From the NCBI GenBank assembly GCA_011525805.1, contig WYBR01000062.1, positions 49,438 to 113,437 of the forward strand: 64,000 bases of DNA, in the 5' to 3' direction. Within the stretch, counting starts at the first letter, position 1, and each line of letters begins with the position of its first letter. The DNA is from Vicinamibacteraceae bacterium. Lineage in GTDB: Bacteria; Planctomycetota; Phycisphaerae; Phycisphaerales; UBA5793. Below are positions 25,561-33,168 of the stretch, one piece after another. The position numbers were made by a program, and so were the translations under genes. Under the pieces are notes generated by a model. That model was given only the letters and a program-made list of their open reading frames with translations. It made no database searches and was not told the DNA's origin.

Positions 25561-27066
25561 CTACCGGTCGGACTCGAAGAGTTCCATCTGGTTCGGCTGG
25601 GGGCCGCGGCGGCGGCGCGGGGCGGGGCGGAGGGGCTTGAGACTTGGGGTCTGGGGCTTGGGGGATGCGAGAGCGGCGTCGGCGCCGGTCACTTCGCTCG
25701 CGATGGCGCCGTCTGACACGCTGGTAAGCAGCCTTGTGCCCGGCGGCGTCTCAGCCACGCGGCGCACCACCCGCCCGTCGACGAGGCGCGTGATCGAGTA
25801 GCCGCGCTGCAGCACGCGGCGCGGATCGAGGCTGCGCAGCGTGGCGTGGGCGCGATCGAGGCGGGCGGCCGAAGCGGCCAGGTGCTCGTGCGCCGCGGCG
25901 TGGAGGCGAAATCCGGCCACTCCCAGGCGCCGGCCGCGTTCCAGCACCACGCGATCGGGCCGCAGCAGCCCAAGGCGAAGCGCGAGGCGGTGCAGGTCGC
26001 CGCTGTGGCCGCGAAGGCGCGACGCCGCGCCCTGATCCAGCGACTGCCTAAGCGAGGCGAGGTCGCGCCGCGCGGCGGCGATGATCTCGCGCGGGCGAGG
26101 CAACTGGCCCGCCAGCGCCGCGCACTGCTGCCGGGCGTACCGCAGGCGATGCTGGAGATGCGTGCCAAGCCGCCGGCCGCTCTGATCGATCTGCACAAGC
26201 AGTTCGCGGCCGTCGGGCGCGAGGCGCATCGCCGCCTGCGTCGGCGTGGCGCAGCGGAGGTCGGCGACAAGTTCGGCGATCGTCGTGTCCGTCTCATGCC
26301 CGATCGCCGCGACCGTGGGAATCGGAAAGTTGAACAGGGCGTCGGCCACGACGCGCTCGTTGAACGCCCAGAGGTCTTCAATCGATCCGCCGCCGCGCGT
26401 GAGGAGGACGGCGTCGAGTCGCAAACTCGCGTGATGATGCGCGAGATGGCGCAGCGCCGCGGCGATCTCCCCCGCCGCCGCCGCTCCCTGCACCCGCACA
26501 TCCACGATGAGAATCTCGACCGCCTTGCAGCGCTGCGCCATCGTGTCGAGCACATCCGCAAGCGCGGCGCCTTTCGCCGAGGTGATGATCGCAACGCGGC
26601 GCGGGAAGTGCGGGACTTCCCTTTTTCGATCGACGTCGAAGTACCCCAGCGCCCGCAACTCCTCGCACAAAGCGCGAAAGCGCAGTTCGAGCGCTCCGGC
26701 CCCGACGGGCGCGAGAGAATCGACGTACAACTGCGTCTGCCCCTGCGGGCCATAGTGCTGGATCGAGCCGGAGGCGACGACCGACAAACCGTCGCGGGCG
26801 TCAAAGCCGAACTTACCCGCCTTGCTCGCCCACGCCACGCACTTGAGCACCGCCCCCTCGTCCTTGAGCGAGAAGTACCAGTGCCCGCGGCGCGAGAGAT
26901 TGCTGATCTCGCCGACAACGCGCACCTTGCGCGGCAGCGCCTCGACGAGCGCCTGGTTGATCATCTCGGCCACCTGCGAGACCGTCAGCGGCGCCCCTTT
27001 GGCCGTCTTGGGCGCCTTCGCTTCGCCGCCGCGCACGCGATCAGGATCAAAGGGGAGTCGCGTCAT
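25561..27066 (-). CDS. xseA: Exodeoxyribonuclease VII large subunit with repeat-derived tail
   Basis: A 501-residue protein. N-terminal OB-fold (about 30-110, VVGEISNLSRRGHWYFSLKDE) is followed by the catalytic domain (HFPRRVAIITSAKGAALADVL, LLTRGGGSIEDLWAFNE, AIGHETDTTIAELVADLRCATPTQAA-type blocks). The C-terminal region ends in a proline-rich stretch ASPKPQTPSLKPLRPAPRRRR, coded by a GCTTGGG-type repeat. The ATG at 27066 is preferred to a TTG at 27081. It is upstream of xseB. Function is well known; the tail is unusual. Confidence 0.92.
   Translation of the reverse strand: MTRLPFDPDRVRGGEAKAPKTAKGAPLTVSQVAEMINQALVEALPRKVRVVGEISNLSRRGHWYFSLKDEGAVLKCVAWASKAGKFGFDARDGLSVVASGSIQHYGPQGQTQLYVDSLAPVGAGALELRFRALCEELRALGYFDVDRKREVPHFPRRVAIITSAKGAALADVLDTMAQRCKAVEILIVDVRVQGAAAAGEIAAALRHLAHHHASLRLDAVLLTRGGGSIEDLWAFNERVVADALFNFPIPTVAAIGHETDTTIAELVADLRCATPTQAAMRLAPDGRELLVQIDQSGRRLGTHLQHRLRYARQQCAALAGQLPRPREIIAAARRDLASLRQSLDQGAASRLRGHSGDLHRLALRLGLLRPDRVVLERGRRLGVAGFRLHAAAHEHLAASAARLDRAHATLRSLDPRRVLQRGYSITRLVDGRVVRRVAETPPGTRLLTSVSDGAIASEVTGADAALASPKPQTPSLKPLRPAPRRRRGPQPNQMELFESDR
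25632..25663. repeat. GCTTGGG-type tandem repeat in the xseA tail, copy 2
   Basis: GGGGCTTGAGACTTGGGGTC and so on, four units of GGGCTTG with variants. It matches the stretch before argG at 12646-12706 and codes SPKPQTPSLKP in XseA. Confidence 0.8.
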
Positions 27067-27073
27067 ATCGAAT

Positions 27074-27212
27074 GGCCGCAAAAAGGCTCAAAATGCGCAA
27101 AAGGGAAAGGCCGAGGAACCGGAGCAAGTCGAATCTCGAGAGCCGCTCGAATCGAAGTGATCTCCCCCACTCCTGCTCTTCCCTCTTGCGCCTTTTGAGC
27201 CGCCTTGCGGCT
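27074..27212. repeat. Inverted repeat pair between xseA and purC
   Basis: The left arm (27074-27106, beginning GGCCGCAAAAAGGCTCAAAA) and right arm (27179-27212, beginning TTCCCTCTTGCGCCTTTTGA) are near-complementary over about 32 bases, with a 72-base loop. On the minus strand they lie in the purC-xseA gap, with the A/T-rich arms unlike nearby DNA. Possible transcript hairpin or remnants of a mobile element. No open frame in the loop. Confidence 0.65.
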
Positions 27213-27231
27213 ATGTTCTTCGCGGCCAGGT

Positions 27232-28167
27232 TCACGCGAACAGTCGGTCGTGCGCTTCCTGGTACTTCGCGATCGTGTTCTTCACGATGTCGGCGGGAAT
27301 CTCCGGACCGGGCGGAGTCTTGTCCCACTTGCCCGCGGCGACGAGCGTTTCGAGGTGATTGCGCACGTACTGCTTGTCGAAACTCTCCTGGTCGCGGCCG
27401 GGTTCGTAGCGGTCAAGCGGCCAGAACCGCGAACTGTCGGGCGTGAGCGCCTCGTCGATGAGCAGCACCTCGTCGGTCGGCTTGCCGGCGCTGTCGAGCA
27501 CGTGGCCGAACTCGAATTTGGTGTCGGCGATGATGATGCCGCGCCGGTGCGCGTAGTCGTGCGCCGCGGTGTAGAGATCGAGGGTCCACTTGCGGAGCCG
27601 GCTCATCAGCCGCTCGCCCACGATCCCGCATGCCTGCTCGAAGGAGATGTTCTCATCGTGGCCGACTTCAGCCTTGGTGGCGGGGGTGAAGATCGGCTCA
27701 GGAAGTTTGTCGCATTGCCGCAGCCCCTTGGCAAGCGCCACCCCGCAGACCGCCCCGGTCTTCTGATACTCCTTCCACCCTGAGCCGGTGATGTAGCCGC
27801 GGGCCACGCACTCAATGGGGACGACCCGGGTGCGCCGGCCGATCATGATGCGGCCCTTGAGCGCCGCCTGCTGCGGCGGCGGGACGGGCACATCGGCCGC
27901 CTCGGTGCTCAGGACGTGGTGCCGCAGGCCCAGCGCGCCCTGCGATTCGATCCAGCGGAACCATTTCATGCTGATGGCCGTGAGCAGCGCTCCCTTGCCG
28001 GGAAAGGGCGTGGGCATCACCACGTCGTAGGCACTGAGGCGGTCGGTCGCGATGATGAGCAGCCGCGGCCGGTCGGCGGCGTCGGCGGGAAGTTCGTAGA
28101 GGTCGCGGACTTTGCCCTGGCGACGGCCGGGGAGCGCGAGGTCGGTGCGGTAGAGGGACTCGGTCAT
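27232..28167 (-). CDS. purC: Phosphoribosylaminoimidazole-succinocarboxamide synthase
   Basis: A 311-residue ATP-dependent ligase of purine synthesis, joining CAIR and aspartate. GRRQGKVRDLYELP, VVPIECVARGYITGSGWKEY and ADTKFEFGHV(L) are the family's conserved blocks. Length fits the Saccharomyces/planctomycete long type (about 300) rather than the short bacterial form (240). The ATG at 28167 begins just before the domain. It follows the desaturase gene by 47 bases on the same strand. Confidence 0.94.
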   Translation of the reverse strand: MTESLYRTDLALPGRRQGKVRDLYELPADAADRPRLLIIATDRLSAYDVVMPTPFPGKGALLTAISMKWFRWIESQGALGLRHHVLSTEAADVPVPPPQQAALKGRIMIGRRTRVVPIECVARGYITGSGWKEYQKTGAVCGVALAKGLRQCDKLPEPIFTPATKAEVGHDENISFEQACGIVGERLMSRLRKWTLDLYTAAHDYAHRRGIIIADTKFEFGHVLDSAGKPTDEVLLIDEALTPDSSRFWPLDRYEPGRDQESFDKQYVRNHLETLVAAGKWDKTPPGPEIPADIVKNTIAKYQEAHDRLFA

Positions 28168-28214
28168 GCGTAAATGTAGGCCGCGGCTGGGCAACTCGCA
28201 CACCGCGCCGCGGC

Positions 28215-29168
28215 TCACGCGACCACAGCCCCGTCGGCGGGGGCGGGTCTCTGCCGCACGTGACGCGGGGGCAGGACCCGCTTGGCCAGGCCGAAGCGCT
28301 CCAGCAGTTTGATCTCGTAGTAGGAGACGTCCAGCTCCCACCAGCGATGCTGGTTGGAAGCGCTGGCGGGATCGTGGTGATGGTTGTTGTGCCAGCCTTC
28401 ACCGACGGTCAGAAGCGCGACGAGCCAGTTGTTGCGGCTCTCCTCGCCCGTCTCGTAGTTGCGGTAGCCGAACATGTGCGAGAGCGAGTTCACAGACCAG
28501 GTGATGTGCCAGACCACCATGGTGCGCACGAACACGCCCCAGACGAGCAGACTCAGGCCGAACTGCAGCGCGGCCATCCCGCGATCGACGCCCGGCCCCG
28601 CCAGTGCCGCCCCCGCCGCCGCGCCGATCAGGAAGTACAACGCAGCATGCGCCACGTAGATCCAGAACACCAGAAACGGCCGCTTCTCCAGCCGCAGGTA
28701 GAACGGATCGCGAAGGATGTCGGGCACGGCCGTCTGGTAGGACGAGAGTGTGTGAATGCCGGGGTTGTGATAGATGAGCCAGCCGAAGTGCGACCAGAAA
28801 AAGTTGACCAGCGGGCTGTGCGGATCGGGCCGCGTGTCGGAGTGCTTGTGATGGTGGCGGTGGTTCGCGACCCAGCGCGCGGGAGTGTCCTGCACGCAGC
28901 ACAGCGCCAGCAGCACGAACCCGCGCTCCATCCAGCGCGGCGTTTCGAAACTTCGATGCGTCAGCAGGCGGTGGTAGCCGATGTTGATCCCCTGCCCGAA
29001 GACGTGCACGCCCAGGATCATCACCACCACGCCCGTCCAGCTGATGAGCCACGGCACGACCGCAAGGAGGGCGAGAGCGTGAATGAGGACGATTGGAATG
29101 ACGTAGACCCAGAGGATCCGATCCGCCACGGTGCTCGGTCGGGCAAGTCCCCGTTCGCCTTTGGGCAT
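28215..29168 (-). CDS. Fatty acid desaturase (delta-9 type)
   Basis: A 317-residue integral membrane di-iron enzyme. Three histidine boxes are in the order of the acyl-CoA/acyl-lipid desaturases: HRLLTHRSF, HRHHHKHSD and HNNHHHDPASA. Four or more hydrophobic spans are present (IPIVLIHALALLAVVPWLI; LVFWIYVAHAALYFLIGAAA). It would introduce a double bond into saturated acyl chains and so affect membrane fluidity. No Shine-Dalgarno is clear at the ATG at 29168; a GTG at 29183 is an alternative. First gene of the desaturase-purC-xseA-xseB-peptidase group. Confidence 0.88.
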   Translation of the reverse strand: MPKGERGLARPSTVADRILWVYVIPIVLIHALALLAVVPWLISWTGVVVMILGVHVFGQGINIGYHRLLTHRSFETPRWMERGFVLLALCCVQDTPARWVANHRHHHKHSDTRPDPHSPLVNFFWSHFGWLIYHNPGIHTLSSYQTAVPDILRDPFYLRLEKRPFLVFWIYVAHAALYFLIGAAAGAALAGPGVDRGMAALQFGLSLLVWGVFVRTMVVWHITWSVNSLSHMFGYRNYETGEESRNNWLVALLTVGEGWHNNHHHDPASASNQHRWWELDVSYYEIKLLERFGLAKRVLPPRHVRQRPAPADGAVVA

Positions 29169-29354
29169 GATGGATGGTAGCACGGCCGCCGATCAAGTTG
29201 CGGGCCGGGCGCAGCTCGCTGGCTTGGTCACCGCGCTTCACTCGCGCGAGACGCCGAAGCATCCCGGCTACAATGGCGTTGCCCCGCCGATTGCCGGGCC
29301 CGCGCGGGCCCGGATTGGCCCCGAGCGACCTTTCCACGGTCGGAGCGCTCCCGA

Positions 29355-30992
29355 ATGCTTGTGTACGCCGTCTACGACGGAGATCAACCCGCCGAGTCCT
29401 TTCCGTTGCAGCAGGCGCACCTCATCGGAGCCAACGACATCGGCGTGCAGGGCGACGTCGCCTTCCGCGAAGGGATGATCATCTGCGAAAAGCGCTCCGC
29501 CGAGTCCGCCTCGCTCGTGCTGCTCATCGACGCGGGCGAGCACGGCCGGCTCATGCTGCCGACCTGCCTGCTGCCCGACCGCGAGGAGCCTTACCTCCTT
29601 TACCTCGAACTGGCCCGGCACCGGATCAAGTTCTTCCTCGTCAAACTTGAGGACTGGAGCCTCTTCGAACTGCCCGATGACCATCCGATCATGCGCCAGT
29701 GGGCGCGAGCGCGCGACTCGTTCACCCAGGCGCTGGGGCTGGAGCGGACCGATCCGGTCCGGGCGCAGGAGTTCGCCCGCAGCGCGCTGATCGAGGCGAT
29801 CGGGGCGGGAGAGAAATTGACCTTCATGCACGCCGATTCGCTGCTGGGCAAACGGCTGGGCAACGGGGAGCCGCCGCCGACGCTCGGCTGCCGCATCCAC
29901 CAGAGCCAGTTCGCCGAGCCGCTTGCCGAGATCGTCAGCCGCGACTTCGACTACGTCTCGGTGCCCATGCGCTGGCGGGAGGTCGAGCCGGAAGAAGGCG
30001 AGTACGACTGGAAGAAGTTCGACCGGTGGATCGAGTGGGCGGGCAAGGCGAGATGCCCGGTGATGCTCGGCCCGATCATCGACTTCCGCCCACTGAGCGT
30101 GCCGGAGTGGCTCTACATCTGGGAGCACGACTACGACACGCTCTACGACCTCCTGCACGAGCACATCGAGGCCATCGTCAAGCGCTATCGCTCCTCCGTT
30201 TCGATCTGGAACATCGCCTCGTCGCTGCACATCAACGAGAGTTTCACGCTCGCGTACGACCAGTTGATGGACCTGACGCGCATGGCCACGGCGCTGGTCA
30301 AGTCGCTCCACCCGGCGGGGCGCACGCTCGTCGAAGTGACCGAGCCTTTCGGCGAGTACTTCTCCGGCCATCCGCGTTCCGTGCCGCCGATCGTCTACGC
30401 CGAGATGATCGCGCAGTCGGGCTTCAAACTCGACCTGGTGGGCATGAACATTCAGGTCGGCCACCACAACCGCGGGCAGGCGACGCGCGACTTCATGCAG
30501 ATCAGTTCGATCCTCGACTCGCTGCTCTACCTCGAGTTTCCGGTGATCGTGACGGGGATCGGCGCGCCGAGCCATCGGCCGCTGCGCGGCGAGGCGAAGG
30601 CGCCGGCGGCGGATGAGGCGAATGCGCAGGCGGGCAGCGGTGAGGCGCCGAGTTCAGACGATTCAGCGCCCTCCAAGGAAGCGCCGGATGCGGCGGGGTA
30701 CTATCGCGAGCCGTGGACGCCGGTGCGGCAGGCGGAGTGGCTGCGCAAAGCGCTCTCCATCGCGGTCAGCAAGCCCTTTGTCGAGTCGGCGGTGTGCCAT
30801 GAGTTCTTCGATCACCCCTCGGCGGAGTTGCCCGGCGGCGGGCTCATCTCCTCAATGGGCCGGCCCAAGCCGGCGCTCACCGCCGTCGCCGATCTGCACC
30901 GCGACCTGCGGCGCCGAACGCTTCGCTGCACGACTCCGGACGAGCGCGACTGGGTGACAAACCATGACCGAGCCGCAGGACAATCGAAGTAA
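29355..30992 (+). CDS. GH10-like protein lacking catalytic glutamates
   Basis: A 545-residue cytoplasmic-looking protein with no signal peptide. Residues 1-175 are an all-beta-like region of unknown type. Residues about 185-510 look like a GH10 (endo-xylanase) TIM barrel: MRWREVEPEEGEYDWKKFDRWI (from 205) and FKLDLVGMNIQVG. The acid/base position WDVVNE reads WNIASS (285-290) and the nucleophile position ITELD reads VTGIG (about 399-403), so both catalytic Glu are gone. A disordered insert (about 415-455) follows. It overlaps the ComEA-like gene by 29 bases. Family inferred by pattern. Confidence 0.6.
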   Translation: MLVYAVYDGDQPAESFPLQQAHLIGANDIGVQGDVAFREGMIICEKRSAESASLVLLIDAGEHGRLMLPTCLLPDREEPYLLYLELARHRIKFFLVKLEDWSLFELPDDHPIMRQWARARDSFTQALGLERTDPVRAQEFARSALIEAIGAGEKLTFMHADSLLGKRLGNGEPPPTLGCRIHQSQFAEPLAEIVSRDFDYVSVPMRWREVEPEEGEYDWKKFDRWIEWAGKARCPVMLGPIIDFRPLSVPEWLYIWEHDYDTLYDLLHEHIEAIVKRYRSSVSIWNIASSLHINESFTLAYDQLMDLTRMATALVKSLHPAGRTLVEVTEPFGEYFSGHPRSVPPIVYAEMIAQSGFKLDLVGMNIQVGHHNRGQATRDFMQISSILDSLLYLEFPVIVTGIGAPSHRPLRGEAKAPAADEANAQAGSGEAPSSDDSAPSKEAPDAAGYYREPWTPVRQAEWLRKALSIAVSKPFVESAVCHEFFDHPSAELPGGGLISSMGRPKPALTAVADLHRDLRRRTLRCTTPDERDWVTNHDRAAGQSK

Positions 30993-31359
30993 CTCGGAAG
31001 CGCGGCCGGAGAACGCCGAGTGGTTCGCCGCGGCGTCGATGCTGATCGGCCTCGCCCTGCTGCTTGCCTGGCTGGCGGTGTCCCGGCCGGTCTACGTCGC
31101 CTTCCTGCCCGGAGTCGAGCCGCAGCGGCCGCGTCCCGACATGCGCCTCGATCTCAACCGCGCCGATGCGGCGTCCCTGGAGGCGCTACCGCGCCTCGGA
31201 CCGGCGCTGGCGAGCCGCATTGTCGCCGATCGCGAGGCGCACGGCCCCTACCGATCGCTCGCCGACCTTCAGCGCGTGCCGGGCATCGGCGAGCGCACCA
31301 TAGACCTCATCGCCCCGCACGTCGTCGTGCATCCTCCGCCGGACATCGACCGGCCGTAG
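30964..31359 (+). CDS. ComEA-like helix-hairpin-helix protein
   Basis: A 131-residue protein. A single transmembrane helix (about 21-40: AASMLIGLALLLAWLAV) precedes a HhH motif pair (LDLNRADAASLEALPRLGPALASRIV and LADLQRVPGIGERTIDLIAPHV). ComEA proteins bind DNA for uptake during transformation; short members with TM and HhH occur widely and not all are competence proteins. It starts inside the GH10-like gene (29-base overlap), so may be translated with it. Confidence 0.75.
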   Translation: MTEPQDNRSNSEARPENAEWFAAASMLIGLALLLAWLAVSRPVYVAFLPGVEPQRPRPDMRLDLNRADAASLEALPRLGPALASRIVADREAHGPYRSLADLQRVPGIGERTIDLIAPHVVVHPPPDIDRP

Positions 31360-31363
31360 CCCG

Positions 31364-32821
31364 TCAGCCCGCCTGCGGATACTGGTCGAGCCCGAAGGAG
31401 CGGATCTTCTTGTAAAGCGTCGTGCGGTTGATGCCGAGTTGGGCCGCGGTCTGGTTGCGGTTCCAGTTGTTGGCATTGAGGGCGGCGAGGAGAACGCGCC
31501 GCTCCTGGGCTTCGAGGGCCTCAGCCAGCGTCTCGCCATCCCAGGAGATCGGCTCGTCCCGGTCGCGCGTCGAGCGCAGGAGCGCCATCTGACCCGGACG
31601 ATTGTCCACGACGTTGGCCGGGAAGTCTTCCAGCCCGACTCTCGCTCCGCGCGAGAGGACGACGGCTCGCTCGACCACGTTCTCGAGTTCGCGCACGTTT
31701 CCCGGCCAGGAGTAGCGCTGCAGCGCGGCCATCGCCTCGGGAGTGAAGCCGAGGATCTCCCGGCCCGCGGCGCGGCTTTGCCGCTCCAGGAAGTGCTCGG
31801 CAAGAGTCGGCACGTCGGCGAGTCGATCGCGCAGCGGCGGCAACTCGATCTTCACCACGTTGATCCGGTAGTAGAGGTCCTGGCGGAACTGGCCGGAGGC
31901 GACGAGTTGCTCGAGCGGCTCGTTGCTCGCCAGCACCACGCGCACGTTGACTTCGACCGTCTTCGTCGAGCCGACCGGCTCGAAGCGCTTCTCCTGGAGA
32001 ACGCGAAGAAGTTTGAGTTGCATGCCCGGCGAGGCGGAGTTGATCTCGTCGAGGAAGATCGTCCCCCCGTCGGCGGCGAGGAACCGGCCGATCTTGTCCG
32101 CGTGCGCCCCCGTGAACGCCCCCTTCACGTGGCCGAAGAGTTCCGACTCGAGCAGCGTCTCGGGGATCGACCCACAGGAGATCTCGATGAACGGCTGGTC
32201 GCGCAGCGGCGAGCGCTGGTGAATCGCGCGGGCGACGAGGCTCTTGCCCGTGCCCGACTCGCCGGTCATCAGGACGCTCGTCTTCGTCGGGGCCACCGCC
32301 TCGACGAGGTCGTAGATGCGCAGCATGCGCGGGTCGCGTCCGATGATGTTGTCCAGGCCGAAGCGGTCGTCGAGTTGACGTCGGAGGTGGTGGTTCTGGG
32401 CCACCAGCGCCCCGTGCCGCACCGCGCGCTCGAGCAGCGCGACGAGTTCCTCCTCGACGATCGGATGCGTCAGGTAGTCGAAGGCGCCGAGTTTGATCGC
32501 GTTGACGGCCGCCTCGATCGTCCCATAGGCGGTCAGCACGATCGCCACAACGTCGGGATGGTCGCGGCGCAGGCGCCGGAGCAGATCGACGCCTCCGGGT
32601 TTCGGGAGGTTGAGGTCGGTAATGACGAGCCCGAAAGGCCTCGGCGCCCGGTCGGCCAACTGCCGCTGAGCGTCCGCGAGGGCGGCGAGCGCCTCGTCGG
32701 CGTTGAGCGCCGTGGCGGTCTCGTAGCCGTGCCCGCGCAAAGCCTCGCTGAGCGACTCGGCGGCGATGGGGTCGGCGTCGACGATCAGGACGCGCGGCAG
32801 CGTGGTTTCGGGGGAACTCAT
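31364..32821 (-). CDS. NtrC-type sigma-54 response regulator
   Basis: A 485-residue regulator. Receiver (1-125) with phospho-acceptor Asp69 in VITDLNLP; AAA+ domain (about 150-385) with Walker A GESGTGKS, the sigma-54 contact loop GAFTGA, Walker B GGTIFLDEIN and arginine finger region; C-terminal Fis-type HTH (about 440-485: LAALNANNWNRNQTAAQLGINRTTLYKKI). It would activate sigma-54 promoters. No cognate kinase is next to it. It converges on the ComEA-like gene. Confidence 0.92.
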   Translation of the reverse strand: MSSPETTLPRVLIVDADPIAAESLSEALRGHGYETATALNADEALAALADAQRQLADRAPRPFGLVITDLNLPKPGGVDLLRRLRRDHPDVVAIVLTAYGTIEAAVNAIKLGAFDYLTHPIVEEELVALLERAVRHGALVAQNHHLRRQLDDRFGLDNIIGRDPRMLRIYDLVEAVAPTKTSVLMTGESGTGKSLVARAIHQRSPLRDQPFIEISCGSIPETLLESELFGHVKGAFTGAHADKIGRFLAADGGTIFLDEINSASPGMQLKLLRVLQEKRFEPVGSTKTVEVNVRVVLASNEPLEQLVASGQFRQDLYYRINVVKIELPPLRDRLADVPTLAEHFLERQSRAAGREILGFTPEAMAALQRYSWPGNVRELENVVERAVVLSRGARVGLEDFPANVVDNRPGQMALLRSTRDRDEPISWDGETLAEALEAQERRVLLAALNANNWNRNQTAAQLGINRTTLYKKIRSFGLDQYPQAG

Positions 32822-32837
32822 GGCGGCGATCAACCTC

Positions 32838-33059
32838 TCAGGCGGCCAGGCGCGTCGCAGCCTGTTCCGGCTGCGGCGCGAGATGAGCCAGCGGCCGGCC
32901 GGCGCTTCGCATCTCCCGGAGAAGCGCCGAAAGGTGCCGCAGCGGGGGAGCGCTCGGAGCGTGGCGCTGAGCCTCGCCTCGCTCCACCACCACCTCGGTG
33001 ACGCGCGACAGGCGGATGGCCCCGGCCGCAACGGCGATCTTGTCGCGTCCCGGCAACAT
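32838..33059 (-). CDS. Small hypothetical protein upstream of the NtrC-type gene
   Basis: A possible 73-residue protein that I do not recognise, from the ATG at 33059 (alternatively 33122). Third-base GC is high as in real genes here. It ends with TGA immediately before GAGAGG and the ATG of the NtrC-type gene, so it may be co-transcribed with it. There is no clear Shine-Dalgarno. It follows topA on the same strand. Could be an artefact of high GC. Confidence 0.35.
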   Translation of the reverse strand: MLPGRDKIAVAAGAIRLSRVTEVVVERGEAQRHAPSAPPLRHLSALLREMRSAGRPLAHLAPQPEQAATRLAA

Positions 33060-33101
33060 CACAGAGAGTGGATCGGCCCGAACGCGACGCGACTGAAGCG
33101 C

Positions 33102-33123
33102 GATGTTGCGTGAGGGCAACATC
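33102..33123. other. Short hairpin downstream of topA
   Basis: GATGTTGC (33102-33109) and GCAACATC (33116-33123) form an 8-bp stem with a six-base loop; a further GCAACATC lies at 33053-33060. No T run follows, so it is not a standard terminator. Confidence 0.5.
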
Positions 33124-33168
33124 CCGCGGCGGCGATGGCAATCACAGCCGGATAACCGATCCCGCCCC

